A DNA stretch of 41,106 nt from assembly GCA_018649885.1 (NCBI GenBank), contig JABIHA010000038.1, positions 1-41,106 of the forward strand, read 5' to 3'. This DNA comes from Bacteriovoracaceae bacterium (GTDB lineage Bacteria; Bdellovibrionota; Bacteriovoracia; Bacteriovoracales; Bacteriovoracaceae). Below, one piece after another: positions 25,417 to 33,901 of this stretch. The position numbers were made by a program, and so were the translations under genes. Under the pieces are notes generated by a model. It was not told the DNA's origin and made no database searches. It worked only from the letters and a program-made list of their open reading frames with translations. Within the stretch, counting starts at the first letter, position 1; every line of letters starts with the position of its first letter.

Positions 25417-26217
25417 TTACTTGGTCTTTTTCTTAAGAGCAACCGACTCGGCAGCTAAGCTTTGCTTTAGTGCTTCTTGATGAGCTTCAACTCCTTGTTG
25501 AATCGCCTTAACTGAAAGAGCATTTCCCTCAGCGACGCTGTCATAGAGTTTACCAAGTGCCATCGATGAGCGAAGAATAAAGTGGTCTGTTTTACTTGTA
25601 TAATAACTCTTAATAGTAGTTTTACTATCACCTTTAGCAGTTAATACAAATTTTGAGATCACTTCATCAAATGGTGAATTAGAATCAAGTGGTGAATCAA
25701 CATACTTACCTGCTTCATCATTACTGAGAAGTCTCATGGTCACAATATATTGTATGGCATTGTCTTTTACCATTTTTTGAATGGTCACAAGTTCGTTTTG
25801 TCTATAAGTCCCTCGGTTAAAGGCAACTCTTTTTAAGAACCATCTATCAATTTCGCCCAAGAGCTTCTGACCATGTGGTTTAACTTTTTTAATGATTTTA
25901 GTTTCAACTAAATGGGGGCTTCTGAACTTACAGTCGGCGCTTCTGTCCGACATAGTTCTTCTTCTTTTATAGCGGTTGTTACAAATCTGATCAAAATGAA
26001 GAACATTTTTGAGAACAACTTCTATATTGCCACCGATTTCGCTTTCATGGATTGCATGAATGATCCGAACTTTGTCTTTTCTTGCATTAAAGACTTCTAC
26101 ACCCTTAATCAGCTCACGCTCCCCTAAGGTAACGCCATCGACAACTACATTTGAATAAGCCACTGTGGTGCCAACAAGGCAAAGTAGCAAAGTAAAAATT
26201 CTAGGTCTTCTTAACAT
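25417..26217 (-). CDS. Exported protein of unknown function
   Basis: 266 residues from ATG 26217, which gives a typical signal peptide (MLRRPRIFTLLLCLVGTTVAYS, cleavage near residue 22) and has AAAGG 9 nt upstream. A GTG at 26256 would add 13 charged residues before it. The mature protein has a beta-rich first part (NVVVDGVTLGERELIKG), a basic Cys-containing segment (ICNNRYKRRRTMSDRSADC), then mixed secondary structure and a helical tail ending in lysines. I recognise no domain; periplasmic location is inferred from the signal. Confidence 0.65.
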   Translation of the reverse strand: MLRRPRIFTLLLCLVGTTVAYSNVVVDGVTLGERELIKGVEVFNARKDKVRIIHAIHESEIGGNIEVVLKNVLHFDQICNNRYKRRRTMSDRSADCKFRSPHLVETKIIKKVKPHGQKLLGEIDRWFLKRVAFNRGTYRQNELVTIQKMVKDNAIQYIVTMRLLSNDEAGKYVDSPLDSNSPFDEVISKFVLTAKGDSKTTIKSYYTSKTDHFILRSSMALGKLYDSVAEGNALSVKAIQQGVEAHQEALKQSLAAESVALKKKTK

Positions 26218-26575
26218 AAGTACAAACCTTTGTTTTGACCCTCTCAAAAATCTCACAAACTATTTCTCAATATTATCCCCTAAAAAGGAAAACGGATAAA
26301 GGGGAGTGAAAAATTGACATATAAACAAAACCCTTTAATTTCATTTACTTACAAAAGATTCTTTTCCTCAACCGCTCATTTTGATCGATTTTCAGTGCTT
26401 TTTTAAAAATCTGGCGCCGATTTATCCGAGCATAAAAATCAACTTTCAAGGTATTTCACACGGCCTTCCGGGCATGGAATTTATTGGATTATATTGGGTT
26501 CCACTTACACACAGATGCTCTAAATGGTTTATAATATTAGCCAAATAGTCTTTAAATCAGAAAATTGAGGTCAGC
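26218..26575. other. Divergent intergenic region (358 nt)
   Basis: AT-rich gap between the divergent exported-protein gene and the RND exporter gene. A TATAAT at 26530-26535 is well placed for the exporter but its -35 is poor. TTGACA at 26314-26319 has no good -10. On the minus strand GATAAT (26272-26277) could serve the exported protein. Open frames of 23-24 codons exist on both strands without ribosome sites; I do not call them. Confidence 0.55.
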
Positions 26576-28897
26576 TTGAAAATTCAAGACAAAATTGAAC
26601 GAATTATCCTTAAATACCCAAAACAGTTAATTATGTTTTCTATCGTTTTAATAGGATTACTCGCCCCTGGATTAAAAAACTTTCAATCAGAATTTGATGT
26701 CAGAATATGGTTTAGAACCACTGACCCATTAATCAAGGCCCTTGATCAATTTGAAAGACAGTTTGGAAATGATGAGACCCTTATAACTGTTGTCCATAAC
26801 CCTGATGGCATTTTTAATAAAAAGACTCTAACATTTTTAAGAAAGTTCACTGACGAAATGTGGAAAATTCCTGAAGTTATTAGAGTCGACTCCATCATCA
26901 ACTACATGGATATTCAAGCAGATGGTGATGAAATTATTGTTGAACCCTTTATCGACCCAGATGCTGAGCTTAGTGAAAGCTATATTGCGAAGAAAAAAGA
27001 ACGGGCCATGAGTCACCGAGTTCTATCTGGCTACCTTGTAAGTAAGGATGGAAACTCAATTTTAATTGCCGCTAGACTTAAGCCACGAGTTGGAGGCTAC
27101 CTCCCCGACTATGACAATATTCACAATGCTAACTTAGAGCTGATAAATTCTTATGGTGATCTTGGGAAAATGAGAATTATGGCCTCAGGCTCAGCAGCTA
27201 TCAACCACACCTTTAAATGGACCTCCATCAAAGATATGACAACCATGGTGCCACTGCTCACTTTAATGATCATTGGTATATTGTTTTGGACCTTTAAAAG
27301 TGTTCCAAGCGTGGTGTTTACCATGATGATTATTGTCATGTCTGTACTAGGAACTATGGGAATTATGGGATGGGCCGATGTTAAATTCAATAACATCGTG
27401 GCCACTGCTCCAGGAATTCTTCTCGCTATCTGTGTTGCGGATGCCGTTCATATTCTGGTGACCTTTTGGCAGGGTCGAAAACAAGGCAAGGATAGAATTG
27501 ATAGTGCCAAATTCACCATCGACAAAAATTTAGGACCAACCTTTCTCACTTCTATCACTACTAGCATTGGATTTTTAAGTCTGGCGACAACTGAGCTCAA
27601 CCCTATCAAACACCTTGGAATGCTCTCTGCATTCGGAACAATGCTAGCTTGGTTTTTGACTTTTACGGTACTGGTTCCCATGCTTTTACTCATTCCTCTA
27701 AAAGTTCCCAAAACAGCACTAGATGAAACCGAGGAGAGTAAAAAGAAGGCAAGAGAGAAAAGTTATTCGTATGTTAAAGTACTAAGAAAATTTAGTATGC
27801 CCATAATTATCTTTTTTATGGTGACATCAGTTCTCGCCACATACCTGGCCCTCCAAAATGAAGTCAATTCCAATCCCTACAATTACTTTGATAAGGACCA
27901 CCCACTAAGTGTGGCCAATAACTTTATTATTGACACTTTTGGGGGAACGACTGGTGCAGAGCTGGTTATTGATTCAGGCGTCCCCAATGGAATTAAAGGT
28001 CCAGAATTTTTAAGAAAAGTAGATAAGCTCAATGAATGGCTTCTGGAGCAAGGGCATATAAGTAAAACAATTAGCGTCCTAGATGTTGTGAAGCAGATGA
28101 ATCAATCCCTTCACCAAGACAAGCTAGAGTTCTACTCCATTCCAGATGACCAAGAAGCCGTGGCCCAACTTCTCTTTCTCTATACTATGGGACTGCCACA
28201 GGGAATGGACCTCAATGACAGGATGACTCTTGATTATAGACGCATGAGAATGAGTATTATGTGGTCCACACAAGACTCCAGGACTTACGTCACACACATG
28301 GACCAAGTTAACGAAAAAGTGGAAGAGCTAGGCCTTGTGGGAGAAATCAACGGAAAGTTTCCACTTTACCAGAGAATGAATGGATATATTGTGGACACCT
28401 TTGTGTGGTCTATAGGACTCGCTATTTTAATGGTGACACTAGTGATGACTATTTTCTTTAAATCAATAAAGCTTGGAATACTGTCTATGTTTCCCAATAT
28501 TATGCCCCTTCCTTTTGGTCTAGCGGCCATGACTCTTCTTGGAATACCTGTGGACATGGGGGCCTCACTTGTTACCTCAGTGTGCCTGGGGATTGCGGTG
28601 GACGATACCATTCACTTCATAGCTACCTTTAGGAAAGGCAGGAAAAAAGGTATGAATGTAGATGATGCATTGGCGGCATTATTTGAATCAACTGGACCTT
28701 CACTTGTTATTACCACCATCATATTAGTTTTTGGTTTTGGAATGTTCTTAACAGGAGACTTCCTACCAAACTTTACTTTCGGAGTGCTGACTGCCCTTGG
28801 ACTTTCCATGGCACTAATCATCGATATCATGTTCTTACCTGCACTACTGATCGCACTGCTGAAACTTCCATTTTTTAAGAAAGCACAAGATAAGTAG
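26576..28897 (+). CDS. RND/MMPL-superfamily exporter
   Basis: 773 residues with the duplicated RND layout: one helix (about 18-33), a large periplasmic loop, a five-helix bundle (about 222-375), then the same again. Helix 4 of the first half carries Asp289 (CVADAVHILV) and the second half carries the Asp676-Asp677 pair in GIAVDDTIHF, the proton-relay positions of the superfamily. This is the two-repeat, no-TolC-partner type (MMPL/HAE-3-like), which moves lipids or hydrophobic compounds; the substrate is unknown. TTG 26576 has GAGG 5 nt upstream. A clear paralogue is the gene at 38709. Confidence 0.88.
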   Translation: MKIQDKIERIILKYPKQLIMFSIVLIGLLAPGLKNFQSEFDVRIWFRTTDPLIKALDQFERQFGNDETLITVVHNPDGIFNKKTLTFLRKFTDEMWKIPEVIRVDSIINYMDIQADGDEIIVEPFIDPDAELSESYIAKKKERAMSHRVLSGYLVSKDGNSILIAARLKPRVGGYLPDYDNIHNANLELINSYGDLGKMRIMASGSAAINHTFKWTSIKDMTTMVPLLTLMIIGILFWTFKSVPSVVFTMMIIVMSVLGTMGIMGWADVKFNNIVATAPGILLAICVADAVHILVTFWQGRKQGKDRIDSAKFTIDKNLGPTFLTSITTSIGFLSLATTELNPIKHLGMLSAFGTMLAWFLTFTVLVPMLLLIPLKVPKTALDETEESKKKAREKSYSYVKVLRKFSMPIIIFFMVTSVLATYLALQNEVNSNPYNYFDKDHPLSVANNFIIDTFGGTTGAELVIDSGVPNGIKGPEFLRKVDKLNEWLLEQGHISKTISVLDVVKQMNQSLHQDKLEFYSIPDDQEAVAQLLFLYTMGLPQGMDLNDRMTLDYRRMRMSIMWSTQDSRTYVTHMDQVNEKVEELGLVGEINGKFPLYQRMNGYIVDTFVWSIGLAILMVTLVMTIFFKSIKLGILSMFPNIMPLPFGLAAMTLLGIPVDMGASLVTSVCLGIAVDDTIHFIATFRKGRKKGMNVDDALAALFESTGPSLVITTIILVFGFGMFLTGDFLPNFTFGVLTALGLSMALIIDIMFLPALLIALLKLPFFKKAQDK

Positions 28898-28917
28898 CCC
28901 CTGGGCCCTTTAAGTAG

Positions 28918-28949
28918 CCTTTTCTTACACTTCTAGATGTAAGAAAAGG
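28918..28949. repeat. Perfect 12-bp inverted repeat behind the RND gene
   Basis: CCTTTTCTTACA (28918-28929) and TGTAAGAAAAGG (28938-28949) enclose an 8-nt loop, 20 nt after the exporter stop codon. ATATTTG follows, not a clean T-run, so it may be a weak terminator or an mRNA-end hairpin. Confidence 0.6.
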
Positions 28950-29073
28950 ATATTTGACTTGGACCGGCATTGCCTGAGAGAATAACTATAGTATTTAAGG
29001 GGCCGATGAATTCTGGGCCCCGCCACTAGTGCACAATGAAACATTGCCACTTCAATTTTCTCAGGAGGGAGTC

Positions 29074-29811
29074 ATGAGGACGCTATTTCTTTATCTAATT
29101 TCTTTTTCAGTACTAGCATTTGAGGGAGCTCAAATGCCTCAACCTATGGAGGCCTTGGAATTTACCATTCTTCCCATGGACGTAATCACAGAAGTTCAAC
29201 TTAAAGGGCCAGACGATCTAAGCTTTGGTGAATTAGATCAAAGCTTTGAGATACCCAGTAGTAGTGAGTCACTTGGCCCACTAGAGGACCCATTGTCACA
29301 AGCTAAAGTAGCACAAGATATACTCATTTTAGGACTTAGCTCAGTAGAGAGCATTCTGGAGTTTTTAGAAAAAAGACAACCTGAGATTATGACCAAAAAT
29401 GAGCCCTTATCTTTCGTACCAGCAGATCAGCAGGGTCTACCAGTCTCACCTTTTTTAATGTCGAATTGGTCAAGACCTGTGAAAAAATCCTACCAGCTTG
29501 TCTTCAAAAACCTTTATGGCTGGACCATGGCCAAAGTTATATTCTCTCCAAAAATGAATAGCGGTGGGAAATATCAAGGCAGTGGCTCTTATCTCACAGG
29601 CGTAGAAGTAAGTGACCAGGTGTTTGCTGGATGGACTATAAAAATTGAAACTAAAAGTGAGCTCAGTTCTGTCACCAACACTGGCCCTGTGGAAAATCCG
29701 GTAGTCAGTGCTGTCGTCAATTACACAGTCAAGGTTTCAAGTTACGTCACCAAACATCAATATAGTTACAGCTTCTACTTTAGTGGAGATGGTACACTTG
29801 AGCTTTTGTAA
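29074..29811 (+). CDS. Exported protein of unknown function
   Basis: 245 residues from ATG 29074, which follows CAGGAGGGAG and gives a signal peptide (RTLFLYLISFSVLAFEGAQ). The first third of the mature part is acidic and Pro/Ser-rich with no clear fold; the last 110 residues are beta-rich (YQLVFKNLYGWTMAKVIFS, then SYLTGVEVSDQVFAGWTI, and a closing YSYSFYFSGDGTLELL). An upstream GTG at 29029 would put a polar extension before the signal and is less likely. It converges on the pentapeptide gene with a 7-nt gap. Confidence 0.65.
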   Translation: MRTLFLYLISFSVLAFEGAQMPQPMEALEFTILPMDVITEVQLKGPDDLSFGELDQSFEIPSSSESLGPLEDPLSQAKVAQDILILGLSSVESILEFLEKRQPEIMTKNEPLSFVPADQQGLPVSPFLMSNWSRPVKKSYQLVFKNLYGWTMAKVIFSPKMNSGGKYQGSGSYLTGVEVSDQVFAGWTIKIETKSELSSVTNTGPVENPVVSAVVNYTVKVSSYVTKHQYSYSFYFSGDGTLELL

Positions 29812-29818
29812 AAGGTTT

Positions 29819-30406
29819 TTACTCAATGATAATATCTAAGTGATGTAAAAGCCTGAGGACATCTGAAGAAGAAAACTTAGCATGTTTTAATTTAGAGTAT
29901 CTGGGGTCAATTGAATAATCGCGGGCCCCACGAAAATCACAAGCAGTGAGGTCAGCTCCGCTAAAGAAGGCCTCATCAAGATTTGATTTTGTAAAATTGG
30001 CCCCTCTTAGAATTGATTGTGAAAAATCCACATGCTTAAGGGAGCAGTTTTCGAAAGTTGTAGAGTTGAGATCCATTTCTTGAAAAACACTGTGATCAAC
30101 TTTACAATTTTTAAAAACGAGAGACCTTGTAGAACTACACAGGGTAAAGTTCACACCAACTAATTTACAGTTAATAAAACTTACCTCAAGTAGTTGACTG
30201 CCTGTGAGTTGAGATAGGGAGAGATCACAATTTTCAAACACTACCTCTTCAAGCCTAAGACGCCTAAGACAGGTCCCATGAAAATTACAGTCAATAAATT
30301 TGCAGTCCACAAACTCTTTATCAATTAAGATATCACCTGGAAGAGAAATCCCTTTAAAGATTTCATCTTCATGGCTTTTATCATTTATTAGAATTTGTTT
30401 TTGCAA
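29819..30406 (-). CDS. Pentapeptide-repeat protein
   Basis: 195 residues. From about residue 30 to 160 the sequence follows the A(D/N)Lxx-type five-residue period, e.g. FVDCKFIDCNFHG, FENCDLSLSQL, FENCSLKHVDFSQSILRGANF and FSGADLTACDFRGA. This forms a right-handed quadrilateral beta-helix. The C-terminal cap (YSIDPRYSKLKHAKFSSSDVLRLLHHLDIII) resembles the cap of Qnr/MfpA-like proteins, some of which mimic DNA and protect gyrase. Whether this one does is unknown. Many repeat positions carry Cys (NC, DC), unusual for Qnr. No signal peptide, so cytoplasmic. Confidence 0.85.
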   Translation of the reverse strand: MQKQILINDKSHEDEIFKGISLPGDILIDKEFVDCKFIDCNFHGTCLRRLRLEEVVFENCDLSLSQLTGSQLLEVSFINCKLVGVNFTLCSSTRSLVFKNCKVDHSVFQEMDLNSTTFENCSLKHVDFSQSILRGANFTKSNLDEAFFSGADLTACDFRGARDYSIDPRYSKLKHAKFSSSDVLRLLHHLDIIIE

Positions 30407-30433
30407 AAGATAATCCTTATTTCATTAAGATCA

Positions 30434-30502
30434 CTAACGCTTATCATAAAAATGGTCAAAGAGTAACCAAAGTGGTCCCACATTGATTTTGTGGTGCTGC
30501 AT
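30434..30502 (-). other. Possible micro-ORF or gene remnant
   Basis: The minus strand encodes MQHHKINVGPLWLLFDHF plus four residues (ATG 30502 to TAG 30434-30436). The protein-like frame continues 14 codons upstream of the ATG to a stop. The His-His and LWxLFD pattern looks like the C-terminal end of an enzyme rather than random sequence, but there is no ribosome site and it is too short to assign. Confidence 0.2.
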
Positions 30503-30557
30503 CAAGTGCAACAAATAGCTAAATTTACATTTTGGATTCTGGTCCTAAATTTGCACA

Positions 30558-30738
30558 TGTTTACTCAAGGGTTAAAACGGGGGACAAATGAAACACACAA
30601 AATTCAAAACATAGTACAAAACATTAGCTCACTTATAATTTTTCAGAAAGCTCGGATTCGATATTATTCTCTTCTCTCCTTCTGAGCTTTAGGGGCCTAA
30701 TGTAGATCTTTTTTGCACTAGGTCCCCTTTATTCTTTT
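30558..30738 (+). ncRNA. Possible small RNA
   Basis: A weak promoter (TTTACA-16-TAAATT, 30524-30551) and a terminator-like hairpin (30691-30738) on the plus strand bracket about 180 nt that has no convincing gene on that strand, while both neighbours are on the minus strand. This is inference from the two signals only. Confidence 0.2.
30691..30738 (+). terminator. Terminator-like hairpin, plus strand
   Basis: AGGGGCCTA (30691-30699) pairs with TAGG-T-CCCCT (30719-30728, one bulged T), followed by TTTATTCTTTT. The T-tract is on the plus strand only; read on the minus strand, behind the gene ending at 30750, the hairpin has no U-tract. Confidence 0.4.
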
Positions 30739-30749
30739 ATAAAAAACTT

Positions 30750-31328
30750 CTAGAAATACACTCCAAGTCCAGCGTAAGTACTCAAAAAATATCCTGTCAC
30801 ATTCATGTTTGAACCTGTATTTGCTTTTTCCCTATCCTCTAAAACATATTCACTTCTAGCGTCGACAAAAATTTCAAATGAGCCGATGGGAAAACCCAAT
30901 CCAAGAGTCAGCTGAAAAGCAGGTCGTACAGACTTCTCTCTGATGGCCCAGTCCGGAACTCTTACATTGGTAATGACCCAACTCATTCCCGGAGTAATTC
31001 TAAAAAGCCAAAATCTTATAGGAATATAAAGCCAATCCCAGGAGTAGCGGTCATAGGAAAAATTTCTGACATTGTTTTTGTCTTTGAACTGAGAAAATGT
31101 AAAATCGAAGCCAATACCAGCTGCACTTAGCCATTTTATTTTTGGAAGCTTAGCACCTCCAAAAAGTTTGATCCTTGCCATCCATCCATCAGTAAGCCTG
31201 CCATGGAGTTGTCCTGACCCCCAAGACGGTCCATAGGATCCCTCAACATGCGCTGTTAAGTCGGCCTTACTATGACCTGCCCCACACAATATCATTAAGC
31301 ATAGTGTTAAAAAGAAAACTTTTGCCAC
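30750..31328 (-). CDS. Small outer-membrane beta-barrel protein
   Basis: 192 residues starting at GTG 31328 (AGGA 7 nt upstream). A signal peptide (VFFLTLCLMILCGAGHSKA) precedes a sequence of alternating strands rich in Trp, Tyr and Phe (WGSGQLHGRL, FDFTFSQFKD, WDWLYIPIRFWLF, SFEIFVDARSEYVL), ending in YAGLGVYF with the terminal Phe typical of BAM substrates. The size fits an eight-stranded OmpA/OmpW-like barrel. Ligand unknown. It is divergent from the gene at 31416. Confidence 0.75.
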   Translation of the reverse strand: MAKVFFLTLCLMILCGAGHSKADLTAHVEGSYGPSWGSGQLHGRLTDGWMARIKLFGGAKLPKIKWLSAAGIGFDFTFSQFKDKNNVRNFSYDRYSWDWLYIPIRFWLFRITPGMSWVITNVRVPDWAIREKSVRPAFQLTLGLGFPIGSFEIFVDARSEYVLEDREKANTGSNMNVTGYFLSTYAGLGVYF

Positions 31329-31361
31329 CTATTAATCCTTGGTATGTAGTGAGTTTAAACA

Positions 31362-31391
31362 TTTACAAATATTTATGGGCCAGGCCATAAT
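31362..31391 (+). promoter_or_regulatory. Promoter with overlapping palindrome
   Basis: TTTACA (31362-31367) and CATAAT (31386-31391), each 5 of 6 to consensus, are 18 nt apart; transcription would begin about 20 nt before ATG 31416. The spacer and -10 carry a palindrome TTATGG-6-CCATAA (31373-31390), a possible operator. The same bases followed by six T could also fold as a short terminator-like hairpin. Confidence 0.45.
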
Positions 31392-31415
31392 TTTTTGTCA
31401 TCAGGAGCTAGAAAA

Positions 31416-32336
31416 ATGAAATTAGGACTTATCTTATTTTTGATCATTCCATTTCATAGTCTTTTTGCCTCCGAAATGGACTCTATCACTCGTCGCTACG
31501 AAAGCATTTCAGACTCGCTACTTTTTTTCAATGATCACATGAACACAAAAATTGCCCACATCATAAATAAGGCCAATGAAGAAGACGTTTGCAGCCTGGA
31601 CACCTTAGACAAGTGGACAAGAAAAACTCTTACAGCAAGGGTTGATAAAGTTTTTATTTTCTCACCACTTCAACTGATTGCAGATAAATCAAACAAAATC
31701 GACAAACTTCACATCAAATTCAAAGATTCTATTTACAAATATGTCTCCTTCTTAGAATCCCCTGTTCTACAAACCTTTCCTCTTGCTCCTCTGATTAGTT
31801 TAAATGGCCATCTCATTGGAAGTGATAAATTTTCTCATTTTTTAAACTTGGGTTACGAATATTTCTGGAGAATGCAAAAGGGTGACGATTTAGAAAACGT
31901 TTTAAACTACTCTAAATTTCTTGAAAAATATTTTTGGGGTGGAATCAGCACAGGGATCATTTCTCACGCCGATCTTGTGGCCAACCTTCAAGGCCTTCGC
32001 TTTTTCGGAAGGTTCTTTTCTAAAGGCGTTGACCCTTTAACAGGAGATGACAACTCCCTCAGAGCTTACCTCGACTGCCGTGGAAATAAGTGGGTACAAC
32101 TTAGAGAATTTGACTTTTCTGAGTACGTTGATCAAGGCTGGGATGAAGGTCAAAATTGTAATGCCTACAGAACCAAGAGAATCACGAGGAAAGTCAAAAG
32201 GGCCATCAAAGAACTAGAGAGACGCTCAGGAAAAAACTACTCTTGTCCTATAGTCCCCACCACTTGCAAAGCACTAAAAATTAAGTACTCTAATGTAATG
32301 AAGCTTATCCTCTCTCCCGAATGTCTAGGCAGTTAA
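31416..32336 (+). CDS. Exported protein of unknown function (GSDKFSHF motif)
   Basis: 306 residues from ATG 31416, with CAGGAG upstream and a signal peptide (KLGLILFLIIPFHSLFAS). The most conserved-looking part is LIGSDKFSHFLNLGYEYFW (near 134-152), then KYFWGGISTGIISHADLVANLQGLRFF. It has the look of an envelope-associated family with conserved Asp/His and a D-L-x-A-N-x-Q-G-L-R-F box, which I have a sense occurs in other proteobacteria but cannot name. Six cysteines in the mature part could form disulfides. Function unknown. Confidence 0.7.
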   Translation: MKLGLILFLIIPFHSLFASEMDSITRRYESISDSLLFFNDHMNTKIAHIINKANEEDVCSLDTLDKWTRKTLTARVDKVFIFSPLQLIADKSNKIDKLHIKFKDSIYKYVSFLESPVLQTFPLAPLISLNGHLIGSDKFSHFLNLGYEYFWRMQKGDDLENVLNYSKFLEKYFWGGISTGIISHADLVANLQGLRFFGRFFSKGVDPLTGDDNSLRAYLDCRGNKWVQLREFDFSEYVDQGWDEGQNCNAYRTKRITRKVKRAIKELERRSGKNYSCPIVPTTCKALKIKYSNVMKLILSPECLGS

Positions 32337-32420
32337 ACCTACTTTTATTTTGTGCGAATGACTCTAAAGCCTATATATTGACTCACTCCCTGTGGTCATA
32401 GGGATCTATCAGCAGTTGTG

Positions 32421-33563
32421 CTACCTAAATTTTAATATGAGAGAGCCATAAACATCATTTTCTATTGGTAGGCCTTCGGTTTGACCGATCAAATCTCCAC
32501 GCAGTGCCATTCCGGCGCTCAGGGAAAAGTACAAAGTTGTACCCTCTGACAATTTGGCCACCTGAAAGTCTAACCTGGCATGGGTTTCAACCACCCAATA
32601 ATCTAAATCCGTAAGAGAGTAAACAAACCAAATATCAAACATTCCCCACAGATTCTCAAAAAGTTTTACTTTTGAGAGTAGTGGAACTTTTCCTTCGAGC
32701 TTGACTCGATAGGAAAGAATCAGATTGTCATCTTGTGCAGTATCATCAGCGTGAACTATCGTTCGTCTTCCCAGTGCTGCACTTATAGAAACTTCTTCTG
32801 GATTAAAATGCGTTAGGGCATCAAACTCAACTCCCCCAAGCTCAGTAAACTGAAAAGCAACATTTTCATCGAGATCTCTTTTGAGGCTTTCACTTACAAA
32901 TATTGCCCACTTTTGATTTTTAAGTATAACTTTATAGATGATACTTTGGTTAATCTCAGCATCTGCAATTTGAGAAGATCCATCAAACTCAGCGCCTATA
33001 GTGCCAGAAATTGAGTGATCACCCCATCTTTTTGAAAACTTTGTTTTTACTTTGGCATTGAAATCAGATTCAGGTACTTTTTTTCCTGTTAAATTACCAT
33101 CTTCATCCACTTCATCAACCAAAGTGACATCACTGTCAACTGAGGCCTGTAAATCAAAGGTGAAAGGGTTTTGGTCTACCTCAGGAGGGGCTACCGCCAC
33201 AACCATAGGAATTCCCTTAAAGGCCATAATATGCACTCGAATATTATCTCGAAGTTGGATCTCTCCATCCGCATCCACAACCTCCTGGCATAATTCAGTT
33301 TTATATCCCAAAATATAATAGGCCAATGTTTCATAGTCATTATCATGATCAGGAAATCTTTCGGCCATCTCGGTTGTTAACTTATAGACTTTTTGCCAAT
33401 CATCACAATTTGAAATTGAAAGATACTCTGTTCCTGGAGCAGCTTCAGCAATTCTTGAAGTTGATTTCTTATACTGTGATTTGGTTTCTACGAAAGGGCC
33501 TGAAAAGGCAGCTGAAATTTGAAAAACCAATAGTGATAATACTACCAAAACGTAGCTGTTCAT
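32421..33563 (-). CDS. Predicted outer-membrane barrel protein with N-terminal periplasmic region
   Basis: 380 residues. The signal peptide (SYVLVVLSLLVFQISAAFSG) is followed by about 100 residues of helical, Tyr-rich sequence with two cysteines (SNCDDW and TELCQE) that may form a disulfide. From about residue 135 to the end the sequence is strand-rich (NIRVHIMAFKGIPMVVAVA, SISGTIGAEFDG, LILSYRVKLEGKV, TTLYFSLSAGMAL) and closes with DVYGSLILKFR. The ribosome site GAGGAGG lies 6 nt before the ATG. Family not recognised. Confidence 0.7.
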   Translation of the reverse strand: MNSYVLVVLSLLVFQISAAFSGPFVETKSQYKKSTSRIAEAAPGTEYLSISNCDDWQKVYKLTTEMAERFPDHDNDYETLAYYILGYKTELCQEVVDADGEIQLRDNIRVHIMAFKGIPMVVAVAPPEVDQNPFTFDLQASVDSDVTLVDEVDEDGNLTGKKVPESDFNAKVKTKFSKRWGDHSISGTIGAEFDGSSQIADAEINQSIIYKVILKNQKWAIFVSESLKRDLDENVAFQFTELGGVEFDALTHFNPEEVSISAALGRRTIVHADDTAQDDNLILSYRVKLEGKVPLLSKVKLFENLWGMFDIWFVYSLTDLDYWVVETHARLDFQVAKLSEGTTLYFSLSAGMALRGDLIGQTEGLPIENDVYGSLILKFR

Positions 33564-33901
33564 GAAAATCCTCCTCAGAATTTATGTATAATAGTGCATA
33601 GATTCCCTAACGCGCAGCACAGCCCATGTCAACAACTCCCTCCCAAATCGTTCCAATCACTTAAGGCCTGTGTTTATTAAGAAATTTTTACCGAGTTTAT
33701 TGATAGGATGTTACACCAGTCAGGAAAAGGATTTTCACTGTATAAATTACAAATAAAATCCATTCACTTTTCACTAACTTTTATCCAGTTTTTCAAATTG
33801 TTCAATTCAACTGACGTATTTCAAAGCTTTATATCAATTTTTTTGGCACCTCACTTGCTTATTACTTGGGAAGTAAATCACTACCCCGAGAGGAGAATTT
33901 C
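33564..33901. other. Divergent intergenic region (338 nt)
   Basis: AT-rich gap between the barrel gene and the subtilisin gene. TTGACA occurs on the minus strand near 33630 and TATTAT near 33590 but not at standard spacing. A 97-codon plus-strand frame (33708-34001) runs out of phase into the protease gene and is rejected. No clear promoter for the protease is seen. Confidence 0.5.

Larger units (their letters stand above)
30407..30749. other. Intergenic region (343 nt) with a plus-strand hairpin/T-tract
   Basis: Between two minus-strand genes. It holds a minus-strand fragment of protein-like reading frame (30434-30502), a possible plus-strand promoter (TTTACA 30524-30529, TAAATT 30546-30551, 16 nt apart) and a plus-strand terminator-like hairpin at 30691-30738. 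The plus-strand frame 30491-30685 has no ribosome site and poor codon character, so I do not call it. Confidence 0.5.

Noticed and set aside
26314..26319. Perfect TTGACA in the gap before the RND gene
   Set aside because: No acceptable -10 at 16-18 nt (best TAATTT) and it is far from the start codon.
26454..26550. 24-codon plus-strand and 23-codon minus-strand frames in the gap before the RND gene
   Set aside because: No ribosome sites and too short to distinguish from chance.
28954..28972. Sigma-54-like site (TTGGACCGGCATTGCC)
   Set aside because: The GG and GC elements are separated by 9 instead of 10 nt, which usually abolishes sigma-54 binding.
30491..30685. 64-codon plus-strand frame before the hairpin at 30691
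   Set aside because: No ribosome site and poor composition; the hairpin downstream made me consider it, but a non-coding RNA fits as well.
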